Shown here: piece after piece, positions 50,626-58,421 of the stretch | How the letters are laid out: each line of letters begins with the position of its first letter | How positions within the stretch are numbered: position 1 is the stretch's first letter | Source of the DNA: JAPHTQ01 sp050299175 | Lineage (GTDB): Bacteria; Pseudomonadota; Gammaproteobacteria; Thiohalomonadales; Thiohalomonadaceae | Assembly (NCBI GenBank): GCA_050299175.1 | Contig: JBNKVM010000030.1 | Span: 1 to 64,000, forward strand | Direction: 5' to 3' | Length of the DNA: 64,000 nucleotides | Notes under the pieces: generated by a model | What the model was told of the DNA's origin: nothing | The model's input: only the letters and a program-made list of their open reading frames with translations | Database searches by the model: none | Position numbers and translations under genes: made by a program

Positions 50626-50768
50626 CTACCTGTCCCGGCGCGAGGCGCCGTTGAATCAAAGCGGGCATCCTAGCATTGCCGACCCCGACCACCCAACAAA
50701 GGCGGATTGACCGGCTTTGCTGCGCGCTCTATAGTGTCTCAAGAATCGATTCCAATACATTGATTTTG

Positions 50769-50907
50769 AAGCTATCTCAAAATTAGGGCTCGTACCCGGA
50801 GACAAGGCGCAAAGACCGCGAGGAGTGGAGTTTACCGATAGTAAACGAGCACCGGAGCGAGCTTTGCAACGCAGGATCAGGGTACGAGAACAATTTTCAG
50901 ATAGTTT
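50769..50907 (+). repeat. MITE-like dispersed repeat, copy 1
   Basis: About 139 bp with terminal inverted repeats aagctatctcaaaatt (50769-50784) and aattttcagatagttt (50892-50907); 14 of 16 positions match after reverse-complementing. The interior (gacaaggcgcaaag; gtttaccgatagtaaacgag; tttgcaacgcaggatcaggg) aligns with 33352-33495 in inverted orientation. No coding capacity. It lies in the promoter-side gap between ygfB and the zapB-like gene, 22 bases before the latter's start. Confidence 0.82.
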
Positions 50908-50928
50908 CTAGCTTGGGTTGAGTAAAAG

Positions 50929-51138
50929 ATGGACGATAAGGTGCTGAAACATCTGGAACATCGCGTCGACGAATTGCTGCAACGGCTCGATTCGCTGAAC
51001 GACGAAAACCGTTCCCTGCGCGAGAGTCAGACGGCTCTGGTCAATGAGCGCGCACGCCTTATTGAGAAAACCGAACTGGCGCGTACCCGGGTCGAAGCGA
51101 TGATCTCACGCCTCAGGGCGATGGAGAGCGAGTCATGA
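50929..51138 (+). CDS. TIGR02449/ZapB-like coiled-coil protein
   Basis: The 69-residue protein is almost entirely predicted coiled coil (heptads through LEHRVDELLQRLDSLNDE and ERARLIEKTELARTRVEAM). This small family sits directly before zapA in many gammaproteobacteria and is taken to be a ZapB-type division factor linking ZapA to the chromosome or Z-ring layer. It overlaps zapA by 4 bp (ATGA), so the two are coupled. Confidence 0.88.
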   Translation: MDDKVLKHLEHRVDELLQRLDSLNDENRSLRESQTALVNERARLIEKTELARTRVEAMISRLRAMESES

Positions 51139-51455
51139 GCAAGGAGATCCAGCAGGAGACAATCCACCTGCTCGACAAAGAGTACACCGTCGCCTGTCCC
51201 GAAGAGGAGCGCGACGGACTGCTTGAATCAGCCCGTCTGCTCGATGCCAAGATGCGTGAAATTCGTACCCGCGGCAAAATCGTCGGCAATGAACGCATCG
51301 TGGTCATGGCCGCCCTCAACCTGATTTTCGATCTGCTGCAACAGAACGGTGGTAAAGCCCCAGCAGCGGATCCGGAACTGTCATTGCGTCTACGTTTGCT
51401 GACCGACAAACTCGATTCTGCATTAGAGCGGGAAGAGCGTCAGCTAACGTTGTAG
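51135..51455 (+). CDS. zapA: Cell division protein ZapA
   Basis: ZapA binds FtsZ filaments and bundles them at midcell. The 106-residue protein has the N-terminal globular part (HLLDKEYTVACPEEERDGLLESA) and a C-terminal helix for tetramerisation. The conserved NERIVVMAALNLIFDLL is at about 55-71. It is followed immediately by the 6S RNA gene, the conserved gammaproteobacterial arrangement. Confidence 0.95.
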   Translation: MSKEIQQETIHLLDKEYTVACPEEERDGLLESARLLDAKMREIRTRGKIVGNERIVVMAALNLIFDLLQQNGGKAPAADPELSLRLRLLTDKLDSALEREERQLTL

Positions 51456-51462
51456 AATAGTC

Positions 51463-51652
51463 TCGGGTATCCCCTGCGCTGTTCGCTCTGTGTGCTGGGT
51501 ATTTTCTTGAGCCTAATAACTGCCCCGGGGTCGAATAGATTGCGGCCGTGTGCATGTCCGGGTTCCGGAAAGCCTTAAGCTGTGGTTGACGGCCCCACTT
51601 GAACCGTTGGTTCAAGGACGAAGGCATCGGCGGCAGTTGTGGGGGATCCCTT
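51463..51652 (+). ncRNA. ssrS: 6S RNA
   Basis: A roughly 190-nt RNA binding sigma70 RNA polymerase in stationary phase. The ends pair (gggtatcccc, 51465-51474, with gggggatccc, 51641-51650). The 3' half contains the most conserved 6S segment: ccttaagctgtggttgac, then cttgaaccgttggttcaagg and ggcatcggcggca. The region sits between zapA and the 5-formyl-THF cyclo-ligase gene, as in E. coli. Exact ends are estimated from the closing stem; a T-rich run (tttcttctttt) follows. Confidence 0.93.
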
Positions 51653-51685
51653 TCTTCTTTTCCGCGATAAAGCACGGTTACTCTT

Positions 51686-52279
51686 TTGGAAGCGAACCGC
51701 ACCGATCTCCGCCGCCAGATGCGCCACCAGCGCCGCAGCCTGAGTGCCCAACAGCGTCACCGCGCGGCTGTCTCGCTGGAACGTAATCTGGCCTGCCTGC
51801 CACTGTTCCTGCATAGCCGTCACATCGCTTTCTATCTACCGAACGATGGTGAAATTGATCTGACACCGTTAATTCAGCGCGCCTGGCAAATGGGCAAGCG
51901 CTGTTACCTGCCGAACCTCAGTCCGCTCTATCACAACCGCCTCTGGTTCGCGCCGTTCACTCATGACTCGACATTGATATTGAACCGCTTCGGCATCCCC
52001 GAACCTGCGTGCAATTGGCGAGAGATGCGAAATGTACGCAGTCTGGATCTGATCATCGCACCGCTGGTGGCCTTCGATGATCAGGGCAACCGACTCGGTA
52101 TGGGAGGAGGCTTCTATGATCGCACCCTCGCCTACCTTGCTCATCGAACTGCCTGGCATAAACCGCGCCTGTTCGGTGCGGCGTATGCTTTTCAACAGGT
52201 GACTGAACTGCCACATCAGCCCTGGGATGTGCCGCTGGAAGGAATCGTGACGGATAACGGGACTATCTTTCGCCGTTGA
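51686..52279 (+). CDS. ygfA: 5-formyltetrahydrofolate cyclo-ligase
   Basis: This enzyme converts 5-formyl-THF to 5,10-methenyl-THF with ATP. It has 197 residues. Family features: an N-terminal basic LRRQMRHQRRSLS, then HIAFYLPNDGEIDLTPLIQRAW, and the nucleotide-binding LIIAPLVAFDDQGNRLGMGGGFYDRTLA near 128-155. It is likely processed from the same transcript as 6S RNA. It complements the glycine-cleavage system in one-carbon metabolism. Confidence 0.95.
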   Translation: MEANRTDLRRQMRHQRRSLSAQQRHRAAVSLERNLACLPLFLHSRHIAFYLPNDGEIDLTPLIQRAWQMGKRCYLPNLSPLYHNRLWFAPFTHDSTLILNRFGIPEPACNWREMRNVRSLDLIIAPLVAFDDQGNRLGMGGGFYDRTLAYLAHRTAWHKPRLFGAAYAFQQVTELPHQPWDVPLEGIVTDNGTIFRR

Positions 52280-52313
52280 AAATGCCCTCAAATCGATGGG
52301 GAATTTTCGACAC

Positions 52314-52341
52314 AAAAAAACCCGCCAGAGGCGGGCTTTTT
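52314..52341. terminator. Bidirectional intrinsic terminator
   Basis: The stem cccgcc / ggcggg (52321-52326 and 52330-52335) has a 3-base loop and is flanked by A7 on the left and a T5 run on the right, so it works on both strands. It separates ygfA from the convergent small membrane protein gene. Confidence 0.85.
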
Positions 52342-52359
52342 CGTCACAGGTCAAAACAG

Positions 52360-52488
52360 TTAATAACGGCTTTGCACCTGTGCAGGACGTTCCTGCGCTG
52401 CCATGCTGTTAGACGTCAATTCGGTAATCAAAACCCCCAAACCGATCAGGACCGCCAGCGTCACAATAATGTCAGGCTTTTTACTCAT
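52360..52488 (-). CDS. Small single-helix membrane protein
   Basis: The 42-residue frame starts MSKKPDIIVTLAVLIGLG and has one clear transmembrane helix (about 7-25) and a polar C-terminus (SMAAQERPAQVQSRY). A good ribosome site (gggagg) lies 8 bases before the ATG at 52488. A terminator follows. No homologue is recognised; a longer upstream start exists but lacks a comparable ribosome site. Confidence 0.6.
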   Translation of the reverse strand: MSKKPDIIVTLAVLIGLGVLITELTSNSMAAQERPAQVQSRY

Positions 52489-52641
52489 TTTCTCAATCCT
52501 CCCAACCCCCCTTGAAACCAGACCCCGGGGGAGCCATACGTTCACCTGCATGAAGACAAACAAAGACGGATTCAGGCGAACGATAATCTACACACAATGA
52601 CTGTGGGAATTCCTTGATCTGTATCACATAAAGGTTATGTT

Positions 52642-53103
52642 ATGGCGTACTGGCTAATGAAATCGGAACCTGATGTCTTCGGTATCGACCATCTGGAAAA
52701 GATGCCGAAGAAAACCGAGCACTGGGATGGGGTGCGCAACTATCAGGCACGAAACTTTATGCGCGACCAGATGAAAAAAGGTGACCGGGTGTTTTTCTAC
52801 CACTCCAATACCGACGAACCGGGCATCGTCGGCATCGCCGAAGTAGTGCGTGAAGGCTACCCTGATCACACCGCCCTCGATCCGAAGGGCAAGTATTACG
52901 ATCCCACCAGTACCCCGGACAACCCACGCTGGTATATGGTCGACGTGAAATTCGTGCGCCACCTCAAGCGCAATATTTCACTCAAAGAGCTAAAGCAACA
53001 TGTGCTGGAATTGCCGGATTTTCCCCTGCTAATGCGCGGTAACCGACTCTCGGTGATGCCGGTCAGCGAAGCGGCGTGGGATTACATTCTGGGACTGGAA
53101 TAG
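52642..53103 (+). CDS. EVE domain-containing protein
   Basis: The 153-residue single-domain protein of the PUA-like EVE family is related to human THYN1. The N-terminus MAYWLMKSEPDVFGIDHL, followed by WDGVRNYQARNFMR and DRVFFYHSNTDEPGIVGIAEVVREGYPD, is diagnostic. EVE domains bind modified cytosine bases in DNA or modified RNA bases. As a stand-alone gene it is common and its cellular role is unknown. It converges with the ferredoxin gene. Confidence 0.94.
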   Translation: MAYWLMKSEPDVFGIDHLEKMPKKTEHWDGVRNYQARNFMRDQMKKGDRVFFYHSNTDEPGIVGIAEVVREGYPDHTALDPKGKYYDPTSTPDNPRWYMVDVKFVRHLKRNISLKELKQHVLELPDFPLLMRGNRLSVMPVSEAAWDYILGLE

Positions 53104-53109
53104 CGAGAT

Positions 53110-53418
53110 CTAGATCTTCAGACGCTCGACCACTTTGCCGTTGACCAAGTGGCTATCGATGATCTCGTCGATATCCTCACGATCGACATAGGTGTACCAG
53201 ATATCTTCCGGGTAGACGACGATCACCGGGCCCTCTTCGCAGCGATTGAGGCACCCCGCATTGTTGATACGCACATTACCCGGCTCGTGTATGCCCAATT
53301 TCTTGCAACGCTTCTTGGCATAGTCGCGCATCTCGCTGGCGTTGAAATTCTGGCAGCACTTGCCACCATCCTCGCGCTGGTTGGTACAGAAAAAGACATG
53401 GTAACGGTAGAAGGACAT
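53110..53418 (-). CDS. Thioredoxin-like [2Fe-2S] ferredoxin
   Basis: The 102-residue protein uses the ATG at 53418 (MSFYRYHVFFC), which suits the family; the longer reading adds unrelated residues. Four cluster cysteines are visible in the pattern C-x10-C and C-x3-C: FFCTNQREDGGKCCQNF and NNAGCLNRCEEGPV. This is the fold of the NuoE C-terminal domain and of Aquifex ferredoxin. Partner unknown. It is divergent from the glcF-like gene. Confidence 0.9.
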   Translation of the reverse strand: MSFYRYHVFFCTNQREDGGKCCQNFNASEMRDYAKKRCKKLGIHEPGNVRINNAGCLNRCEEGPVIVVYPEDIWYTYVDREDIDEIIDSHLVNGKVVERLKI

Positions 53419-53507
53419 GGTCTGGGTGTTATGTGACAGCGGCGTTTCCGCTAGAATCGACATTCTAGTCAACCGTACTCCGTACCGCTACCAGACCAAA
53501 CCGACCC

Positions 53508-54719
53508 TTGTCCGAAATCGATCCCATCCTGCAACTGGCCGACCGCTGTGTCATGTGCGGTCTCTGCCTGCCTCACTGCCCCACCTATCGTCTGTTACGC
53601 AGTGAGGCCGATTCGCCGCGTGGACGTATCTCCCTGATGCAGGCCGTGGCACGGCAACAACTATCGCCGTCATCGTCCCTGTTGCAACACCTGGATCGCT
53701 GTCTGGTCTGCCGCGCCTGCGAGCGAATGTGCCCATCGAAGGTGGAATACGGAAAACTGATCAACACCACCCGCGATCGACTGAAAGCAGAAAAACCGAC
53801 CCGCCTCCGACTGATGCTGGAAAATGTCGCCGACCCGCATAAATTACAGACTGGCGCGACAGCGCTGCGCACCTATCAACGTAGTGGCCTACAGTGGCTG
53901 GCGCGCAAGAGCGGCATCCTCAAGGGACTCGACATGGAAGCGCTGGAAGGCCTGCTGCCCAAACTGCCTGAACGTATCGAACTACAGGCCCTCTACCCTG
54001 CTGGGGGGAAATCACGCGGCGACGTGGGCCTGTTTGTCGGCTGCATCGGTAGCCTGATGGAAGGCGAGCTGCATCTGGCGACCATCCGACTACTCAACCA
54101 CATCGGATTCAATGTCCATGTACCCGCACAGCAGAGTTGCTGCGGCTCGCTGCACCAGCACAGCGGTGAGCACGCCAAAGCCGCACAATTAGCCGAGCAG
54201 AATCGGCACGCCTTCGCCGCAATGAAACTCGATGCCATCGTCAGCACCGCCAGCGGTTGTGCTGCGCAACTGTTCGAGTATGCGGAGGTATTCGACAACG
54301 CATTGCCCGCACCGCTGTACGAAATCTGCGACTTTCTGGTGCAACAGTGGCCGGAAAGTGGCCTGCCGCTGAAACCGCAAGCACGACATGTAGCGCTGCA
54401 CCTGCCCTGCACTCAACGCAACGTCATCCGTAAACCCGCTGCAGCACAGCAGCTCCTGGAAAAGATTCCGCAACTGGAAATACAGCCCCTCCCAGGCAAC
54501 GATCAGTGCTGTGGTGCCGCAGGTAGTTACATGCTTACCCAACCTGAACTGGCAGCGCGCCTGCGCCGACAGAAACTGGATGCGTTGCGCGAGACGTCTA
54601 CTAAGCTGTTGGTTAGTAACAATCTCGGCTGCGCCCTACATATCGCTAACGGTATGGAACAGCAGGGAAGGAAGGTCGAAATCGTCCACCCTATACTGCT
54701 ACTGGTGCAGAGCCTGTGA
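53508..54719 (+). CDS. glcF: Glycolate oxidase iron-sulfur subunit-like protein (GlcF family)
   Basis: The 403-residue protein has two [4Fe-4S] motifs at the N-terminus (CVMCGLCLPHCP about 15-26; CLVCRACERMCP about 65-76) and two CCG domains (QQSCCGSLHQHSGE near 208; DQCCGAAGSYML near 335). That is the GlcF layout. The start is TTG at 53508 giving MSEIDPILQLADRC. GlcF normally works with GlcD and GlcE, but neither is adjacent, so it may serve another FAD oxidase such as a D-lactate dehydrogenase. Assignment to glycolate is therefore tentative. Confidence 0.82.
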   Translation: MSEIDPILQLADRCVMCGLCLPHCPTYRLLRSEADSPRGRISLMQAVARQQLSPSSSLLQHLDRCLVCRACERMCPSKVEYGKLINTTRDRLKAEKPTRLRLMLENVADPHKLQTGATALRTYQRSGLQWLARKSGILKGLDMEALEGLLPKLPERIELQALYPAGGKSRGDVGLFVGCIGSLMEGELHLATIRLLNHIGFNVHVPAQQSCCGSLHQHSGEHAKAAQLAEQNRHAFAAMKLDAIVSTASGCAAQLFEYAEVFDNALPAPLYEICDFLVQQWPESGLPLKPQARHVALHLPCTQRNVIRKPAAAQQLLEKIPQLEIQPLPGNDQCCGAAGSYMLTQPELAARLRRQKLDALRETSTKLLVSNNLGCALHIANGMEQQGRKVEIVHPILLLVQSL

Positions 54720-54775
54720 AATAGCCATCTCTCCCCTTCGTGGTAAACTTACACCACAACAGAGGACATCCGACC

Positions 54776-55414
54776 ATGCGCCACTACTCGCCCCTCGACA
54801 AACTGTTCATCAACCTCGACACCGCGCTGCGTACTGTGGCAGGAAAGCCGATCCTCACCGAACGCCCTAATCCGGCAGAAGGCATCGCCGAGGCGCCGCT
54901 ATCCGATGAGGAACGGGAACTGGCCGGACGGCTGATGCGCATCAACCACGCAGGTGAGGTCTCCGCCCAGGGCCTCTATCAGGGCCAGGCGTTGACCGCT
55001 AAACTCCCCGAGGTACGGGAGAAGATGGCGCGTGCCGCACTGGAGGAGAACGATCACCTGGAGTGGTGCGAACGCCGCGCCAAAGAGCTAGGCACCCACG
55101 TCAGCTACCTCAATCCGTTCTGGTATATCGGCTCAGTCGCCATTGGCGCACTGGCAGGCGCGATCGGCGATAAATGGAGCCTCGGCTTTGTCGTCGAAAC
55201 CGAACACCAGGTCTGTCGTCATCTCGATTCACACATGGCGCAACTCTCACCTGAAGACCAGAAGACCCACACCATCCTGCAACAGATGCACGAAGACGAA
55301 GCGCGTCACGCCGATATGGCCCAGGCCGCTGGTGGTGCTCCGTTCCCGGCACCGATCAAACTGGTGATGAAAACGGTTTCCAAGGTGATGACCAAAACCG
55401 CCTATTGGATTTGA
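54776..55414 (+). CDS. coq7: 2-polyprenyl-3-methyl-6-methoxy-1,4-benzoquinone monooxygenase
   Basis: This carboxylate-bridged di-iron hydroxylase performs the penultimate step of ubiquinone synthesis. It has 212 residues with the start at 54776 (MRHYSPLDKLFINLD). Iron ligands are readable: MRINHAGEVSAQ (Glu), EENDHLEWC (ExxH), VETEHQVCRHLD (Glu) and HEDEARHADMAQ (ExxH). It performs the reaction done by UbiF in E. coli, and complements ubiH and ubiI at 46231-48712. Confidence 0.94.
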   Translation: MRHYSPLDKLFINLDTALRTVAGKPILTERPNPAEGIAEAPLSDEERELAGRLMRINHAGEVSAQGLYQGQALTAKLPEVREKMARAALEENDHLEWCERRAKELGTHVSYLNPFWYIGSVAIGALAGAIGDKWSLGFVVETEHQVCRHLDSHMAQLSPEDQKTHTILQQMHEDEARHADMAQAAGGAPFPAPIKLVMKTVSKVMTKTAYWI

Positions 55415-55432
55415 GATCTATTACACACAAAT

Positions 55433-55459
55433 AAAAACGGGGCCGATGGCCCCGTTTTT
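55433..55459. terminator. Bidirectional intrinsic terminator between coq7 and speD
   Basis: The perfect stem aaaaacggggcc (55433-55444) / ggccccgttttt (55448-55459) has a 3-base loop (gat). A- and T-runs on either side make it functional for both convergent genes. Confidence 0.9.
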
Positions 55460-55479
55460 TATTCTGCCAACTACGGTGT

Positions 55480-56274
55480 TTAAATATTGCGACCGTAGAA
55501 GATCTCGCGAATCTCTCGCTCTACCAAACGACGAATCTTCTTTGCTTCCGCGGCACCCAACTCATCGACACCACTGCCAAAAAGGTAGGTATCGAGATCC
55601 AGATCCTTAAGCATCATCTTGGTATGAAAGATGTTCTCCTGATAAACATTCACATCAATCATCTCGTAACGCGCCTTGGCATCCTTGGCGATAAAGTTCT
55701 GGATCGAATTGATCTTGTGATCGATAAAATGCTTTTTACCGCGCACGTCACGGGTAAAACCGCGCACCCGATAATCCATGGTCACGATATCCGACTCGAA
55801 ACTGTGAATCAGGTAATTCAATGCCTTTAGTGGCGAAATACGACCACAGGTAGAAACGTCGATATCGACGCGGAAGGTGGCGATGCCCTCCTGCGGATGA
55901 ACCTCGGGGTAGGTATGTACCGTCAGATGGCTCTTGTCCAGGTGACCGACCACTGATTCAGGCAAGGGACCGGGCGCTTCGCTATTGGAGAGTTGCTCGG
56001 CAACCACAGGCTCTTCGGAGATGAGGATGGTGACACTGGCACCCTGCGGCTCGTAATCCTGACGCGCGATATTCAGTACGTTGGCACCGATGATGTCGGT
56101 CACATCGGTGAGAATATTGGTCAGGCGCTCAGCGTTGTACTCTTCATCGATATAAGCGATGTAGTCCTGTTGTTGGCTATCGGTCTGCGTATAGCAGATA
56201 TCATAGATATTGAAGCTCAGCGTCTTGGTCAGGTTGTTAAAACCATGCAGCTTCAGTTTCTTCGATTGCACCAC
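55480..56274 (-). CDS. speD: S-adenosylmethionine decarboxylase proenzyme
   Basis: This enzyme supplies decarboxylated SAM for spermidine synthesis. It has 264 residues of the E. coli type (class 1A). Self-cleavage should occur at Lys114-Ser115 in GHLDKSHLTVH, making the pyruvoyl group. Also conserved are VSTCGRISPLKALNYLIHSF (about 147-166) and DYRVRGFTRDVRGKKHFIDH. No speE is adjacent. It stands alone between two transcription stops and the osmC gene. Confidence 0.97.
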   Translation of the reverse strand: MVQSKKLKLHGFNNLTKTLSFNIYDICYTQTDSQQQDYIAYIDEEYNAERLTNILTDVTDIIGANVLNIARQDYEPQGASVTILISEEPVVAEQLSNSEAPGPLPESVVGHLDKSHLTVHTYPEVHPQEGIATFRVDIDVSTCGRISPLKALNYLIHSFESDIVTMDYRVRGFTRDVRGKKHFIDHKINSIQNFIAKDAKARYEMIDVNVYQENIFHTKMMLKDLDLDTYLFGSGVDELGAAEAKKIRRLVEREIREIFYGRNI

Positions 56275-56376
56275 TAACTCATCTCTCCAAAATCCGGGGG
56301 CAACAGGCCCATATCCACAATGCGCGCATTATCCACATTTCCCGGCAAAAGGGCGACGAAAAATCACATCCGCAGA

Positions 56377-56796
56377 CTATTCTTCAACAATTTCAAAGTC
56401 ATGACTAATATCAACACCCGCCTGACCGAGCATGATCGAGGCAGAACAGTACTTCTCGGCAGACAACTCCACCGCCTTGCGTACCTTGGCTTCCTTAAGC
56501 CCCTTGCCCTTGACGATGAAATGGACGTGAATACGAGTAAACACCTTGGGTTCGCTTTCAGCCCGCTCGGCACTCAATTCCGCCTCGCAGTCGGTCACCG
56601 GCTCGCGGGACTTTTTCAGGATATGCACCACGTCAAAGGTAGTACACCCCCCCATGCCGATCAGCATCATCTCCATCGGCCGTGGCCCCAGATTACGTCC
56701 ACCCGATTCAGGGGGGCCATCCATAATCACCGCGTGACCGCTTCCAGACTCAGCGAGAAAGGTCGCGTTCTCCACCCATTTAATACGTGTCTTCAT
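56377..56796 (-). CDS. yhfA: OsmC/YhfA family protein
   Basis: The 139-residue OsmC-fold protein has the two family cysteines in MGGCTTFDVVHILKK (about 50) and AEKYCSASIM (about 117), the pair used for peroxide reduction in OsmC and Ohr. It is closest in pattern to YhfA, which also lies next to crp in E. coli, as it does here (divergent, 119 bp between starts). Peroxidase activity for the YhfA branch is not well established. Confidence 0.9.
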   Translation of the reverse strand: MKTRIKWVENATFLAESGSGHAVIMDGPPESGGRNLGPRPMEMMLIGMGGCTTFDVVHILKKSREPVTDCEAELSAERAESEPKVFTRIHVHFIVKGKGLKEAKVRKAVELSAEKYCSASIMLGQAGVDISHDFEIVEE

Positions 56797-56915
56797 TCAC
56801 AATATCCTCAGACTTGTTGCCAACTTATGCGCCAAAGTCGTTGATCTTGCTTGCTTAAGCGCCTTATGACTGGTATATCTATGCCGAAATTCTATAAAGA
56901 AAAGGAATCGGCATT

Positions 56916-57548
56916 ATGGCTCTGGTACCAAGAACCCTAAGCCCGGCGGTGGAACGCTTTCTTGAACACTGCCACCGTCGCCGCTATCCGCCAAAGAGCA
57001 CCATCATTTGCGCCGGCGACAAACCCGACGTTCTCTATTACATCATAAAAGGCTCCGTCACCGTTCTCATCGAAGATGACGACGGCCATGAAATCGTTCT
57101 TGCCTATCTCAACAACGGTGATTTCTTCGGCGAGATGGGCCTGTTCGATGACACTCAGGGCCGTAGTGCCTGGGTACGCGCCCGCACCGAGTGCGAGGTC
57201 GCGGAGATCAGTTACGCCCGCTTCCGTCAGCTGGCTGAGAAAGATCCGGAGATCCTGTTCCACCTCTCAACCCAGATGGCGATGCGTCTGCGCAAGACCA
57301 GCCGCAAGGTGAGCGATCTGGCCTTCCTCGACGTTACCGGTCGTATCGCCCGCACCCTGCTGGATCTGGCAAAAAGTCCCGACGCGATCACCCACCCGGA
57401 CGGTATGCAGATCAAAATCACCCGCCAGGAACTGGGGCGCATCGTCGGCTGTTCCCGTGAAATGGCTGGACGGGTTCTCAAGGCACTGGAAGAGCAGGAT
57501 CTGATCAGCGCCAAGGGCAAGACCATCGTCGTCTTCGGCACCCGCTAA
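56916..57548 (+). CDS. crp: cAMP-activated global regulator CRP/Vfr
   Basis: The 210-residue CRP-family transcription factor has a cAMP-binding jelly roll (about 10-120) with GEMGLFDDTQGRSAWVRA, matching the E. coli phosphate-binding cassette, and the TS pair in RLRKTSRKVSDLAF for cAMP contact across the dimer. The DNA-binding helix ITRQELGRIVGCSREMAGRVLKAL retains the R-E--R recognition residues, so it should bind the standard TGTGA half-site. The resemblance is stronger to Vfr/CRP than to FNR, as no Fe-S cysteines are present. Confidence 0.96.
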   Translation: MALVPRTLSPAVERFLEHCHRRRYPPKSTIICAGDKPDVLYYIIKGSVTVLIEDDDGHEIVLAYLNNGDFFGEMGLFDDTQGRSAWVRARTECEVAEISYARFRQLAEKDPEILFHLSTQMAMRLRKTSRKVSDLAFLDVTGRIARTLLDLAKSPDAITHPDGMQIKITRQELGRIVGCSREMAGRVLKALEEQDLISAKGKTIVVFGTR

Positions 57549-57566
57549 AGAAATCTAAACGCAGCA

Positions 57567-57587
57567 GGGTGAAGGAACCACCCTGTA
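57567..57587. terminator. Hairpin between crp and trpC
   Basis: A 7-bp perfect stem (cagggtg / caccctg) with 7-base loop lies between the convergent crp and trpC genes. No T-run follows, so its strength as a terminator is doubtful. Confidence 0.45.
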
Positions 57588-57603
57588 AGCACTCTGTACA
57601 AAT

Positions 57604-58404
57604 CTACGCAAACAACTCCGCCAGTTTTTCACCCGGCTCCGCTGCACGCATAAATGCTTCTCCGACCAGGAAGGCGTTAACACCATGGGCGCGCATCAGC
57701 GCCACATCCTGCTGGGTATGAATACCACTCTCAGTCACAACAATTCGTCCATCGGGAATATCGCCCAACAGATCCAGCGTGTTTTCGATATGGGTTTCAA
57801 AACTACGCAAATCGCGATTGTTGATCCCCACCATCGTTAGCCCCAACGGCAAAGTACGCATCAACTCGATATCATCATGTACCTCTACCAGCACATCCAT
57901 ACCCAGTTCTTTTGCCAACACACTCAACTCGCTTAGCTTGTCGTCATCGAGACAGGCGGCGATCAACAGGATGCAGTCAGCACCGAGGGCACGCGCCTCG
58001 TAGACCTGGTAAGAGTCGATGATGAAATCCTTGCGCAACACCGGAAGTTTGCAGGCCTCGCGTGCCTGTTGCAGGTACTCGTCGCTACCCTGGAAGAAAT
58101 CGATATCGGTCAACACCGAAAGACAGGCGGCACCGCCCACTTCGTAGCTACGGGCGATCTGCTCGGGATGAAAATCTTCGCGCATCACTCCTTTGCTTGG
58201 TGATGCCTTCTTGACCTCGGCAATCACCGCCGCCTCGCCCGCATCGATCTTTGCCTGCAGGGCGGCGACAAAACCACGTGGCGGCGAAGCGCTGGCAAGA
58301 CGTTGCTTCAGTTCATCGACAGAGCAATTTGCCTGTCGCTCCCGAACTTCCTGCTCCTTGCGCTCAACGATCTTCTTCAGGATATCGGGGGTATCTGCTT
58401 TCAT
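57604..58404 (-). CDS. trpC: Indole-3-glycerol-phosphate synthase
   Basis: This TIM-barrel enzyme closes the indole ring in tryptophan synthesis. It has 266 residues of the monofunctional form, without a fused trpF. Catalytic motifs: VIAEVKKASPSKG (Lys and Glu, about 58-70), VLRKDFIIDSYQVYEARALGAD (about 126-147) and the phosphate loops VGINNRDLRSFETH and VTESGIHTQQDV. It follows trpD by 17 bp. Confidence 0.97.
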   Translation of the reverse strand: MKADTPDILKKIVERKEQEVRERQANCSVDELKQRLASASPPRGFVAALQAKIDAGEAAVIAEVKKASPSKGVMREDFHPEQIARSYEVGGAACLSVLTDIDFFQGSDEYLQQAREACKLPVLRKDFIIDSYQVYEARALGADCILLIAACLDDDKLSELSVLAKELGMDVLVEVHDDIELMRTLPLGLTMVGINNRDLRSFETHIENTLDLLGDIPDGRIVVTESGIHTQQDVALMRAHGVNAFLVGEAFMRAAEPGEKLAELFA

Positions 58405-58421
58405 CGGATAACAACTCTGGT

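Noticed and set aside
53508..54719. Firm glycolate oxidase assignment
   Set aside because: The Fe-S/CCG layout is GlcF-like, but GlcD and GlcE are not adjacent, so the substrate is left open.
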